Source: Deltaproteobacteria bacterium
GTDB taxonomy: Bacteria > Desulfobacterota > Dissulfuribacteria > Dissulfuribacterales > UBA3076
Length of the DNA: 10,234 nucleotides
Assembly (NCBI GenBank): GCA_030605675.1
Contig: JAUWHV010000145.1
Span: 1 to 10,234 of the forward strand
Direction: 5' to 3'
The notes below the pieces were generated by a model. That model had not been told where the DNA came from, made no database searches, and saw only the letters and a list, made by a program, of their open reading frames with translations. The position numbers and the translations under genes were made by a program. Within the stretch, counting starts at the first letter, position 1. Every line of letters begins with the position of its first letter. Of the stretch, positions 1 to 7,400 are shown piece by piece.

Positions 1-64
1 TACACTGCAAAAAGTCTGAAACATGATTCCGCTCAAAAAGCCCGAGATGCAAGGCGGTGAAATC

Positions 65-106
65 AGCTCAAAGCTCAAAGCTCAAAGGCCAAAGGTCAAA
101 AGTCAA
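65..106. repeat. Heptamer tandem array (AGCTCAA type)
   Basis: Six consecutive 7-bp units can be read: AGCTCAA three times, then AGGCCAA, AGGTCAA and AAGTCAA. The first and the last three positions of the unit are most constant (A...CAA), while the middle drifts. The array forms the inner left arm of element A. Confidence 0.85.
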
Positions 107-127
107 AGAGCTATCGTAATCAACCCC

Positions 128-155
128 TTTCAGCTTTCAGCTTCAGGCTTTCAGC
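128..155. repeat. Heptamer tandem array (TTTCAGC type)
   Basis: Four 7-bp units are seen: TTTCAGC, TTTCAGC, TTCAGGC and TTTCAGC. Read on the other strand the unit is GCTGAAA, similar to the AGCTCAA units at 65-106, so the two arrays sit as an imperfect inverted pair inside element A. Confidence 0.8.
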
Positions 156-214
156 TCTTATGCAACGCCGCAGATTGGGTTTTTTCAGCGGAATCAAAGG
201 TTGAAAAAGATCGC

Positions 215-1858
215 TCATGCAGTTACAGGGCACGGTTCCAGGCCGGTGATAGAGTTCACTCGGGCAGGTGTCACATGGGTGATCCTGCTCTTTTTGGAAG
301 ACATGATTCCATTGAATTTATAAACAAAATAAATTTCATCCAGCAATATTCCCACAAAAAATGCAATAGAAGCCCAAAATCCAATATAAACAATATCAGC
401 CTGGAAAGAAATGCAGTTGATCCATAAGAAGATATTGGGTGTAGAATGTGTTATATAAATGTCGGTAGCCTGTGGGGCATCTTTTTTACTAAATTTACTG
501 GCAGAGTAGGCAAAAAATTTAATTAATAAAAGCATTGAACACACTGTTATCCCTTGCGTAAGAAAAAGAGTTGAATTTTCTAAGTTCCCTAATATTAGAT
601 CAAATATATTGGTCGGAGTAAAACGGTATGTGCTTATAAAAGATACCAGGACGATTGAAAGTATGCCGAGCCATTTCCAGTGTTCGGCAAATTTACTACT
701 CTCAACCGGCTTTCTTATCCGGACAGATTGAGCTATACATGTAGGCACAACCATGGAAATAACCATAACAGCAAGAAAGGGCATAAATAAAATATAAAAT
801 GAAATGTCACTAAAACACAAAAGCCCGGCTATAATCAAAGGAGACAAGAGAGAGAGCAAAAACGTTTTTTCAATAGCTAAGTACAAACTCCCACCCCAAA
901 GCAGAGAGAGTATAGGCGCTGTAAATGCCGGTGGCATAAGAAAAAGCATTGCCAAATTTGATGTTACATTATCTTTCATTAATAGAAACAAACTTCCGGC
1001 TAAGCCAAACTTTAAGCACCAAAGAAACAAGAATCGCCTTTTCAAATTAAAAGAATTTATTATAGAATTTGTGTTTAAGCCAAGTGTAATAAAGAAAGTA
1101 CTAACACCAAGAAGTATGCTTGTTATTATCAAAAAAGCAAAACTATTTAATGGAAGGCCAAAGGCAACCTTTGTTAAAATGCCAAAAAGGGCGGCTGCAA
1201 TGATTATCCAGGAAGAATGATAAGTAAGACGATCGGAAACCTCTTTTAAGAGCTTTGATTCAGACTTTATATAACCTACCAAATCCTTTTCACTCATTGG
1301 TTTGGCATTTGGAAGACGAAAATCAAAGTAATCATCCACCTTAAGCTTAGCTAAAATCAAGGCAAACATCTCAATAATATACTTATGGCATACAACCAGA
1401 ATTGATTTCCCCGAATTAACTTTTGGGAGTAATACTTTGTAATAGTATTCGTGAACTCTCCTATACATATTATTAAAGGTCTCTCCAGAGTCTGGAAATT
1501 CAAGTGGAGAATGGAGCTTTCTTTCATAACCTCTGTAACCGAAGGATTTCTTGAGTAAATTTTTATTCATTTTTGCAAATATGCCAAAGTCTCTTTCTCT
1601 TACTTCCGGAGATTCGATAGATGGGATGTTTTCCTGTCCTGATTCTCTTAATGCAATTAAGGCCGTTATTTTGGTACGAGTAAGATCGGAAGTGTGAACT
1701 TCGTCAAACTTAAGTCCCTTTTTCAGTATCATTCGTCCTGCTTCTTTTGCTTGCCTCTTCCCAAGATCAGAGAGCGGGACATCAATACCTCCGGCAAGGT
1801 AGTTTTGCTCATTTGCATGCGTCTCTCCGTGTCTTATGAAATATATTGAGCCTTTCAC
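215..1858 (-). CDS. Histidine phosphatase-membrane transporter-like fusion protein
   Basis: A 547-residue protein. Residues 1-190 form a histidine phosphatase (phosphoglycerate mutase-like) domain: the phospho-accepting His is H10 in RHGET (9-13), with R61 in SDLTRTKITA, E88 in the RERDFG segment and the second His H158 in VVCHK, so the catalytic set looks complete. From W217 onward there are about ten hydrophobic segments. A proline-rich stretch MPPAFTAPILSLLWGG (308-323) and another broken helix near the C-terminus resemble the crossover helices of the BASS/SBF sodium symporter fold; this is recognition by pattern and less certain than the phosphatase. No signal peptide is seen, so the phosphatase should be cytoplasmic. 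The start is GTG at 1858, preceded by AGAAAGGA with 9-nt spacing. The gene is much more AT-rich than the plus-strand genes, suggesting transfer. The last ~27 residues are encoded by GC-rich DNA unlike the rest. Substrates of either domain are unknown. Confidence 0.85.
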   Translation of the reverse strand: MKGSIYFIRHGETHANEQNYLAGGIDVPLSDLGKRQAKEAGRMILKKGLKFDEVHTSDLTRTKITALIALRESGQENIPSIESPEVRERDFGIFAKMNKNLLKKSFGYRGYERKLHSPLEFPDSGETFNNMYRRVHEYYYKVLLPKVNSGKSILVVCHKYIIEMFALILAKLKVDDYFDFRLPNAKPMSEKDLVGYIKSESKLLKEVSDRLTYHSSWIIIAAALFGILTKVAFGLPLNSFAFLIITSILLGVSTFFITLGLNTNSIINSFNLKRRFLFLWCLKFGLAGSLFLLMKDNVTSNLAMLFLMPPAFTAPILSLLWGGSLYLAIEKTFLLSLLSPLIIAGLLCFSDISFYILFMPFLAVMVISMVVPTCIAQSVRIRKPVESSKFAEHWKWLGILSIVLVSFISTYRFTPTNIFDLILGNLENSTLFLTQGITVCSMLLLIKFFAYSASKFSKKDAPQATDIYITHSTPNIFLWINCISFQADIVYIGFWASIAFFVGILLDEIYFVYKFNGIMSSKKSRITHVTPARVNSITGLEPCPVTA

Positions 1859-1867
1859 GGCACTACA

Positions 1868-1875
1868 TCCTTTCT
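1868..1875 (-). promoter_or_regulatory. Ribosome binding site deciding the GTG start
   Basis: On the minus strand AGAAAGGA lies 9 nt before the GTG at 1858. The nearby ATG within GGATGTAG is followed directly by a stop codon, so GTG is the best start for the phosphatase-transporter gene. Confidence 0.7.
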
Positions 1876-1991
1876 AAATTTTTTTCAATATTTGGGGGAG
1901 GTTAAGAACAGGAACTTAAAACTGCAATGAATGTGCCAGCTCTCGCATTACGGATACACAGACATGGGACGTTTAAAATATACTGGAATAT

Positions 1992-2038
1992 CAGATAATT
2001 AAACTTTTTCAACAAGTGGTAGTTTAAAATATTATCTG
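1992..2038. repeat. Inverted repeat upstream of the fusion gene
   Basis: CAGATAAT (1992-1999) followed by TAAACT (2000-2005) pairs with AGTTTA (2021-2026) and ATTATCTG (2031-2038). That gives 14 paired positions with a 4-nt bulge and a 15-nt loop. It lies 134-180 bp before the GTG start of the minus-strand gene. It may be a regulatory hairpin, an operator or a decayed element end; the sequence alone does not decide. Confidence 0.5.
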
Positions 2039-2120
2039 TGTGAATTATGAGAAGGTAGAAAATGGGGCGCTTTTCTTTAAAAAAATTTAATAGCTTAAAA
2101 AATTTTAATAGCAAAAAAAT

Positions 2121-2355
2121 AACCGTGATGAACGGCTTGAAATTTGAAATGAAATTTGAAATTGGAAAGTAGAAATTGGGGAGAGATGAACGGCTTGAAA
2201 TTGGAAATTGGAAATTAGGAAAAGATTAAACGAGTTTACGGGTTGGATGTTTACAAACTGGCAGAAGAGTTATCAGATATGGTCTGGACAGTACAAAAGC
2301 ATGAAGGCCAAATTTCCAATTTCTATTTTCTAATTTCACCGTTCCGTGAACGGTT
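2121..2355. repeat. Inverted-repeat element B (about 235 bp) with heptamer arms
   Basis: The left end (2121-2145) and right end (2332-2355) are imperfect inverted copies sharing AATTTCA, CCGTTC and ACGGTT in the same order. An 18-bp stretch containing GAACGGCTTGAAATT is repeated directly at 2127-2144 and 2185-2202. The arms carry 7-bp units: GAAATTT/GAAATTG at 2139-2178 (one unit shortened to 5 bp), GAAATTG at 2197-2217, and the opposite-strand form AATTTCC/AATTTCT at 2311-2338. The right end also holds a perfect hairpin, ACCGTTC-CGT-GAACGGT (2338-2354). The middle encodes a four-helix-bundle protein remnant. Confidence 0.7.
2219..2308 (+). pseudogene. Remnant of a four-helix-bundle (S23/IVS-type) protein gene
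   Basis: The frame starting at 2225 reads IKRVYGLDVYKLAEELSDMV followed by W and a short unrelated tail. The LDVYKLAEELSDMVW part resembles the first helix of the four-helix-bundle family typified by 23S rRNA intervening-sequence proteins and the DGR accessory protein Avd, as I know it from memory. Family members are usually about 115-125 residues; here only about 30 codons survive. A TAG stop sits in frame at 2216-2218 with no ATG after it, and heptamer repeats replace the rest of the gene at 2311. It is therefore a fragment, not a working gene. A chance match in a short frame is the main alternative. Confidence 0.5.
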
Positions 2356-2382
2356 ACCCTATTTGGAAAACACCTGCAAATT

Positions 2383-2417
2383 AACAGCTAATCGCTAACA
2401 GCTAAAGGCTATTCGCT
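2383..2417. repeat. Heptamer tandem array (AACAGCT type)
   Basis: Five 7-bp units are visible: AACAGCT, AATCGCT, AACAGCT, AAAGGCT and ATTCGCT. The unit keeps a GCT or GGCT end with a varied start. The array lies between elements B and C and, unlike the others, has no obvious inverted partner close by. Confidence 0.75.
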
Positions 2418-2435
2418 CAATTAATCATAGGAACA

Positions 2436-2622
2436 GTAACTATTCAGGTTGAAGGTTGAAGACTGAAGACTGAAGTATTTCAACCATCTCGCAACGCTCG
2501 AACGCCCTAAGTTTCGTCCCTAACAGTTTTCAGTTTTCAGTCTATCCACCTAATTTTATGTGATCACGCATGATTTGTCCCTATTAGCCTTCTACCTTCA
2601 GTCTATCCACCTGAATAGTTAC
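2436..2622. repeat. Inverted-repeat element C (187 bp), 14-bp perfect termini
   Basis: GTAACTATTCAGGT at 2436-2449 is matched perfectly in inverse at 2609-2622. Inside the left end are four heptamers (2447-2474: GGTTGAA twice, GACTGAA twice); on the right are CAGTTTT, CAGTTTT and CAGTCTA (2524-2544). A 16-bp direct repeat, TTCAGTCTATCCACCT, occurs at 2536-2551 and 2597-2612, suggesting an internal duplication of the right end. AGGAACA stands just outside both ends (2429-2435 and 2624-2630, the right copy offset by one base), which resembles a target duplication but is short. The element is too small to encode a transposase. It ends about 10 bp before a promoter-like motif for recJ. Confidence 0.7.
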
Positions 2623-2632
2623 AAGGAACAAA

Positions 2633-2661
2633 TTGACAGTCCCCTGGGGCCTGATTAGGCT
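2633..2661 (+). promoter_or_regulatory. Possible sigma70-type promoter for recJ
   Basis: A perfect TTGACA (2633-2638) is followed after 17 bp by TAGGCT (2656-2661), which keeps the T, A and final T of a -10 box. Transcription would begin close to 2668, almost at the ATG chosen for recJ, implying a leaderless or very short leader. The match could be chance. Confidence 0.3.
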
Positions 2662-2668
2662 CCTGATC

Positions 2669-4408
2669 ATGAGTTCTGTGATCCTCGAACAGCCGTGGGA
2701 TTTTGCCTCCCTGAATACGTTGGCAATTGAGGAACTTGCCGGTAAGTCAGGGATCCCGGGCATTATTGCCAAGTTTCTGTATCAACGTGGGATAAGTACG
2801 CCGGAGGCTGTTGCTCAACACCTCAGCCCCGCGCTGAAATCTCTCAGCGATCCCTGGAAGATGATGGACATGGACAGGGCTGTTGACCGGCTGGTCAAGG
2901 CAGTAGCTCAGAGGGAACAGGTGGCCGTCTTTGGTGATTATGATGTCGATGGCGTAACCTCTGCAGCCTTAGTCTTTGGATTTCTTGAAGGGCTTGGACT
3001 AAAGGTAACAGTCTATATCCCCCACAGGGAGAACGAGGGCTATGGACTCAGTGCGGAAGGGTTAAGGAATCTCGCATCCAGAGGCTGCAAGCTTCTGATT
3101 ACAGTTGATTGCGGCATATCGGATAATGAAGCAGTCGCCCTGGCAGGGGAGCTTGGGATGGATGTCATTATCACCGACCACCACGAGCCCCCTGATTCCC
3201 TTCCCGGGGCCCTGGCGGTGCTGAATCCCAAGCGTTCTGATTGTGCCTTTGCTTTCAAAGAACTTGCCGGCGTAGGTGTGGCCTTTAATCTTGTCAGGGC
3301 CTTAAGACATCGTCTTTATGAGCTTGGGCATTGGAACACTGGTCAGGTGCCCAATCTCAAGGAATATTTAGATTTTGTAGCCATGGGGACTGTGGCGGAT
3401 GTGGTACCGCTTTTGGGGGACAATCGTATACTGGTCCGGGCGGGACTTGAGGTGCTTGATGGATCTGACAGGCCGGGGATCAAGGCATTGAAGGCATTAT
3501 GTTCCCTGGATTCCGGTATTACCTCCACGGATATTGCCTTCCGTATCGCTCCACGATTAAATGCCGCCGGGCGGATGGCTCATGCGGATAAAGCCTTCAG
3601 GTTGCTCGTCACAGACGATGAGTCAGAGGCGAAGCAGCTTGCCGACGAATTGCATCTGCTCAACCAGGAGCGCCAGGCGGAAGAAAAGCATATATTTAAT
3701 GAAGCATTAGATAAAATCCGATTACTTGAGAAGCAGGCTGCCTATGTCTTGTCGAGCCCTGAATGGAAAAGAGGCATTATAGGTATAGTTGCATCCAGAC
3801 TGGTAGCGCAATTCCACAGGCCTGTGATTCTTCTTGCGCTGGACGGAGATGAGGCCCATGGTTCGGGCCGCGGTCCTGAAGGAATCAATCTCTACGAGTC
3901 TCTTTGTGCCTGTTCCGGCCACCTTAGTTCCTTTGGCGGGCACAGGGCTGCTGCAGGGATGAGGTTGCCATCTGATTCAGTAGAAGGATTCTGCACGGCC
4001 TTTCAAGAAGTCGTGGCCTCGGTTCTGGAGCAAAACGACATCTCTCCCAGGCTTATGGTTGATTGCACAGCCTGTATCGAGGAGCTGATGGATCCGAGTT
4101 TTTCCCGGTTCTATGAACATCTGGAGCCCTTTGGTGCGGGTTATCCGGCCCCTGTGTTTGCAGTTCGGGATTTCTCGGTCCGTCAGTCAACAGTTGTTGG
4201 AAACGGCCACTTGAAACTTTCTCTCACATCCCGGACCGGTTTGAAAAATGAGTACATGAGAGGAAAAATGGATCTGGTGGGATGGGGACAAGGAGATAAG
4301 GTAGGTCTTCCCTGGGAGAAGCTTGAGCTTGCCTGCATGCCTTGTATTAATGTATGGCGGGGGCGAAAGCAACTCGAGCTAAGACTGAAAGATATCCGGT
4401 ACAGATAG
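2669..4408 (+). CDS. recJ: Single-stranded-DNA-specific exonuclease RecJ
   Basis: RecJ degrades single-stranded DNA 5' to 3' in recombinational repair, mismatch repair and stalled-fork processing, in the cytoplasm. The 579-residue product matches the family length (E. coli RecJ is 577). Numbering from the ATG at 2669, the DHH phosphoesterase motifs are in order: GDYDVDG with D90, D92 and D94; TVDCG with D147; TDHH at D170-H172; and GTVADVVPL with D244. APRLNAAGRM follows near 295-303, and the DHHA1-type GGH motif is at 423-425. A C-terminal OB-like part contains LEPFGAGYPAP. The frame is open back to a TTG at 2633, but that codon overlaps a promoter-like TTGACA and adds 12 residues with no family resemblance, so the ATG is preferred. 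Its ribosome site is weak. smc begins 3 nt after the stop, indicating co-transcription. Confidence 0.95.
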   Translation: MSSVILEQPWDFASLNTLAIEELAGKSGIPGIIAKFLYQRGISTPEAVAQHLSPALKSLSDPWKMMDMDRAVDRLVKAVAQREQVAVFGDYDVDGVTSAALVFGFLEGLGLKVTVYIPHRENEGYGLSAEGLRNLASRGCKLLITVDCGISDNEAVALAGELGMDVIITDHHEPPDSLPGALAVLNPKRSDCAFAFKELAGVGVAFNLVRALRHRLYELGHWNTGQVPNLKEYLDFVAMGTVADVVPLLGDNRILVRAGLEVLDGSDRPGIKALKALCSLDSGITSTDIAFRIAPRLNAAGRMAHADKAFRLLVTDDESEAKQLADELHLLNQERQAEEKHIFNEALDKIRLLEKQAAYVLSSPEWKRGIIGIVASRLVAQFHRPVILLALDGDEAHGSGRGPEGINLYESLCACSGHLSSFGGHRAAAGMRLPSDSVEGFCTAFQEVVASVLEQNDISPRLMVDCTACIEELMDPSFSRFYEHLEPFGAGYPAPVFAVRDFSVRQSTVVGNGHLKLSLTSRTGLKNEYMRGKMDLVGWGQGDKVGLPWEKLELACMPCINVWRGRKQLELRLKDIRYR

Positions 4409-4411
4409 CTC

Positions 4412-7400
4412 ATGCGACTTAATTCTCTGACACTCTTTGGCTTTAAATCCTTTCCTGCGCGCACAAAACTGTCATTTACCCAGGGTGTTATTGCCATAGT
4501 CGGGCCCAATGGGTGCGGCAAGTCCAACATTGTTGACGCCATCAGGTGGGTATTGGGGGAGCAGAGTCCCAGCATGCTCAGGGCCAAGAAAATGGACGAC
4601 ATACTCTATAATGGGAATAATGACAGGCAAATAGACCTGGCTGAGGTCCGTTTGGTCGTGGAAAACAAAGGATCTTTTGTCCCACCGGGGTATGAAAATA
4701 CCCCTGAGATCGAAATAATGCGTCGTATCTACAGATCAGGGGACACTGAATATCGTATTAACGGCAAGAGTTGCAGGCTGAAGGACATCCACTACCTCTT
4801 TATGGATACAGGGGTTGGTGCCAGGGCATACTCCATTTTTGATCAAGGTCAGGTTAGTGCTTTTATTGACATGGTACCGGGAGATCGTCGTCTCTTGATT
4901 GAGGAGGTGGCGGGTATCTCCAGGTTCAGGGCCAAGCGTAGCGAGGCCGAGCGCCGCATGGCTCAGACAAAACAAAACCTTGAGAGGCTGGAAGACCTCT
5001 TGGTCGAGGTGGAACGTCAACGCAAATTTCTCTCCAGACAGGCAAAAAAAACAGAGCGCTACCTGAAGCTGCGGAGGGAGCAGGATCAACTGGATCAGGC
5101 ACTCCTTGCCCATGCGTGGTTTGCTGAGTTGGGACGAAGGACGGATCTGGAAAAAGAGAGAGATTGTCTCTCTGCCGATCTGTCCGGTGTACAGGCAGAG
5201 CTTTCTAAAAATGTCGCCGATCGGGAAAGGCTCGAACTGGAAGTCCTCGAGGAAGAAGAGGCCTTAGCTGCGATTCGTAAGGGCCTGACTGATGCGGAAG
5301 ACAGCCTTCAGGAGCTCAGGGAAGAGGCCTCGCAGCATGAAAAGTTCTTAATTAAGGAAGAAAACAGGCTGCAATCTGCCGAAAAGACCTTGTTGGAGCT
5401 TGAGGAAAAAGGGGCATTGATAGAACGCAGCCGTGAAGGGCTTCAGAAAGATATCAAGGCCCTCAAGACAGAAGAGGCATCGTACCTGGTTGATGTGTCC
5501 GACCGGGAAAAATGGATAGAGGAATCAGAGGCAGCCAGGGACCAGGTGAAAGAGTCTCTTGAGGCAGTGAAGGTGCAGCTCGTAGATGCGGCAGCCAGGC
5601 ACGCGAGGTTGGACAGTAAACGCAATGGTTTGAGAGACAGGGAGGATAGACTCAGGCGCCGTCTGGAACAGAGGCGGAATGAGCTGCATGGTATATCAGA
5701 GCATGTAAAGGGTCTGCAAGGTAACCTGAAAGGGCATGAGGAGAAGGTAGAGGAAACCCGGACTGAATTGGATTCCTTGTCTCATGATGAAAAAGGCATT
5801 GAAGGTGCTGTTTCTAATCTGAGAGGCCGTCTTTCAGCCACTGTGGAAAAAAGGCATGAAGCAGACTCGGAACTGGCATCATGCAGAGCCAGGCTTAATG
5901 CGCTGAAGACTATTGATGCATCGGGTGAGGGCTTCAGCAGGGCCACTAACAAGTTACTCAGCTCCGATGTTTCCTCATTGGGGGTACTTGCTGATTTTCT
6001 GGAAGTAGAGCCGGGCTGGGAACATTTAGTAGAGATAGCCCTCGGGCACGGAATTCAGGCTTTGGTAGTCCCTGATATGGAGGCATGTGATAGGGCCATA
6101 TCCTTTCTTAAGGACCAGCCGGCGGGAAGAGCAAGTCTGATTATACCCGGCGAGGACCGCTGTAAGATGGAAGAAAAAAAGGATGGCACCCTTCTTGAGT
6201 TCGTCAGTGCCGGACATCCTGTTGACAAGGTCGTGGCCGACATCCTGATCCATTGGAAGGTGGCGCCGGATTTGAAGACTGCTTTTAAACTGCGCAATAC
6301 TGACGATAAAGCCATTTTTTACATCACCCGGGATGGTGAGATCCTCACTCCATGGGGTGAACTGGTCTTTGGGGACAAAGACAAGGCATCTTCAGGGATA
6401 CTTGCAAGAAAGGCTGAGGTTTCCACATTAACTATACATGAAAAGGAACTTCATGAATCTTACATGCAGATCCGTAGTGAAGAAGATGAGATAAGCAAAG
6501 AACTCTTAAAGGCTGAGACCAAACTCAAGGAAGTTAATGAGAAAAAGGTCCGGATTCTTGAAGACCTGGCTGGTCATAAACAGGAAGTAGACAGCTTACT
6601 CATGGAAATTGAGGCTCAGAAAGAGAGGTCACAACGCATAGATTTGGAGATTGAAGATGCTGAAGAGGAAATACTTGATGTGGAGGTTTCCCTTGAAGGG
6701 TTGGAAGAAGCTGTTGAAGTTGCAGTTTCGGCCAGAATTGAAGCTGAGGGGCAGATAAAGGGCCGTGAGGATGCCTTGAGACAGCAGGAGCAGGTGCTTT
6801 CCCGCAGGAGAAAGGCCCTTGAGGAATATAGAATAAAAATGGCCCGCGTTCAGACCCAGCTTCAGGAAAGGGAACAGGAGCTTGGAAGGCTTGCTGATCG
6901 AAAGAACCAGATAGTCCGGGATCGGGAAACCATGCTGGTAGAAAAGCAAAGTCTGGCCGTCCAACTTGAGAGCAGGGCCGGGTCCCTCAAAGATGTGCGG
7001 CTGAAGGTTGAAGCCAAGCAGAACAAGGTCCTGATTGAAAAAAGGCATCTGGAAGAGGCAGAAACAAAATACGATCACACCCGGCAGGCTATTGCCGGAT
7101 TCCAAGGCAAGGTCAATGAGTTACAGACCCGGCTCAGGGCTATTGAAGAGCGGGTTCATCAAAATGTGCTTGTCCTTTCCGAAGTTGAACAGGGCCTTGT
7201 GTATCTGAAAAAAACAGCCATGGATCGCCACCGGGCCGACATAGAAGAATTCTGTGATAAATGGCGCATTTCTCCATTTTCTCCTGATGAGGCAAAGGAG
7301 CGGATCAGTGATATAATCCGCAAGGTAGATCGCCTTGGGTCTGTGAATCTTGCCGCTGTTGAAGAATACCAGGGGCTTGAGGATAGATGGAACTATCTTA

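Larger units (their letters stand above)
25..195. repeat. Inverted-repeat element A (about 171 bp, nested)
   Basis: The arms at 25-56 and 166-195 are imperfect inverted copies. Both begin GATTCCGCT reading inward; then one mismatch, an A-run and CCC match again before the arms diverge to a shared GGCG end. Inside lie two arrays of 7-bp units, 65-106 and 128-155, roughly complementary to each other, so the whole segment could fold as one long nested hairpin. It starts 20 bp past the stop codon of the minus-strand phosphatase-transporter gene and would be transcribed as its 3' end, so it may influence termination or mRNA stability. No transposase is visible; a REP- or MITE-like dispersed element is the likely class. 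No gene is visible in 1-214. Confidence 0.7.
1859..2120. other. AT-rich intergenic stretch upstream of the fusion gene
   Basis: About 260 bp with no convincing gene. A 70-codon minus-strand frame at 2114-1902 is low in complexity (Phe, Leu, Lys, Ile) and shows no family resemblance. The stretch holds one inverted repeat (1992-2038), A-runs and a short direct repeat ending TTTAATAGC (about 2084-2094 and 2102-2112). The promoter of the fusion gene should lie here, but I could not pick a -35/-10 pair with confidence. Confidence 0.5.

Noticed and set aside
65..155. CRISPR array
   Set aside because: The units are contiguous 7-mers without spacers, and no cas genes are visible.
23..427. 134-codon plus-strand frame across element A and the 3' end of the fusion gene
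   Set aside because: It runs through 7-bp repeats and antisense to a well-supported gene, has no family resemblance, and its composition reflects the repeats.
804..1220. 138-codon plus-strand frame
   Set aside because: It is antisense to the membrane domain of the fusion gene; Lys/Arg-rich content is the expected mirror of hydrophobic codons.
1902..2114. 70-codon minus-strand frame in the AT-rich gap
   Set aside because: Low complexity, no clear ribosome site, no recognisable family; expected by chance at this AT content.
2560..2567. GTGATCAC palindrome as an operator for recJ
   Set aside because: Only 8 bp, inside element C, with no second copy or extended symmetry nearby.
2524..2612. Two CAGTCTATCCACCT copies as attachment sites
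   Set aside because: They are 16-bp repeats 61 bp apart within element C, with no integrase or tRNA gene; internal duplication is simpler.
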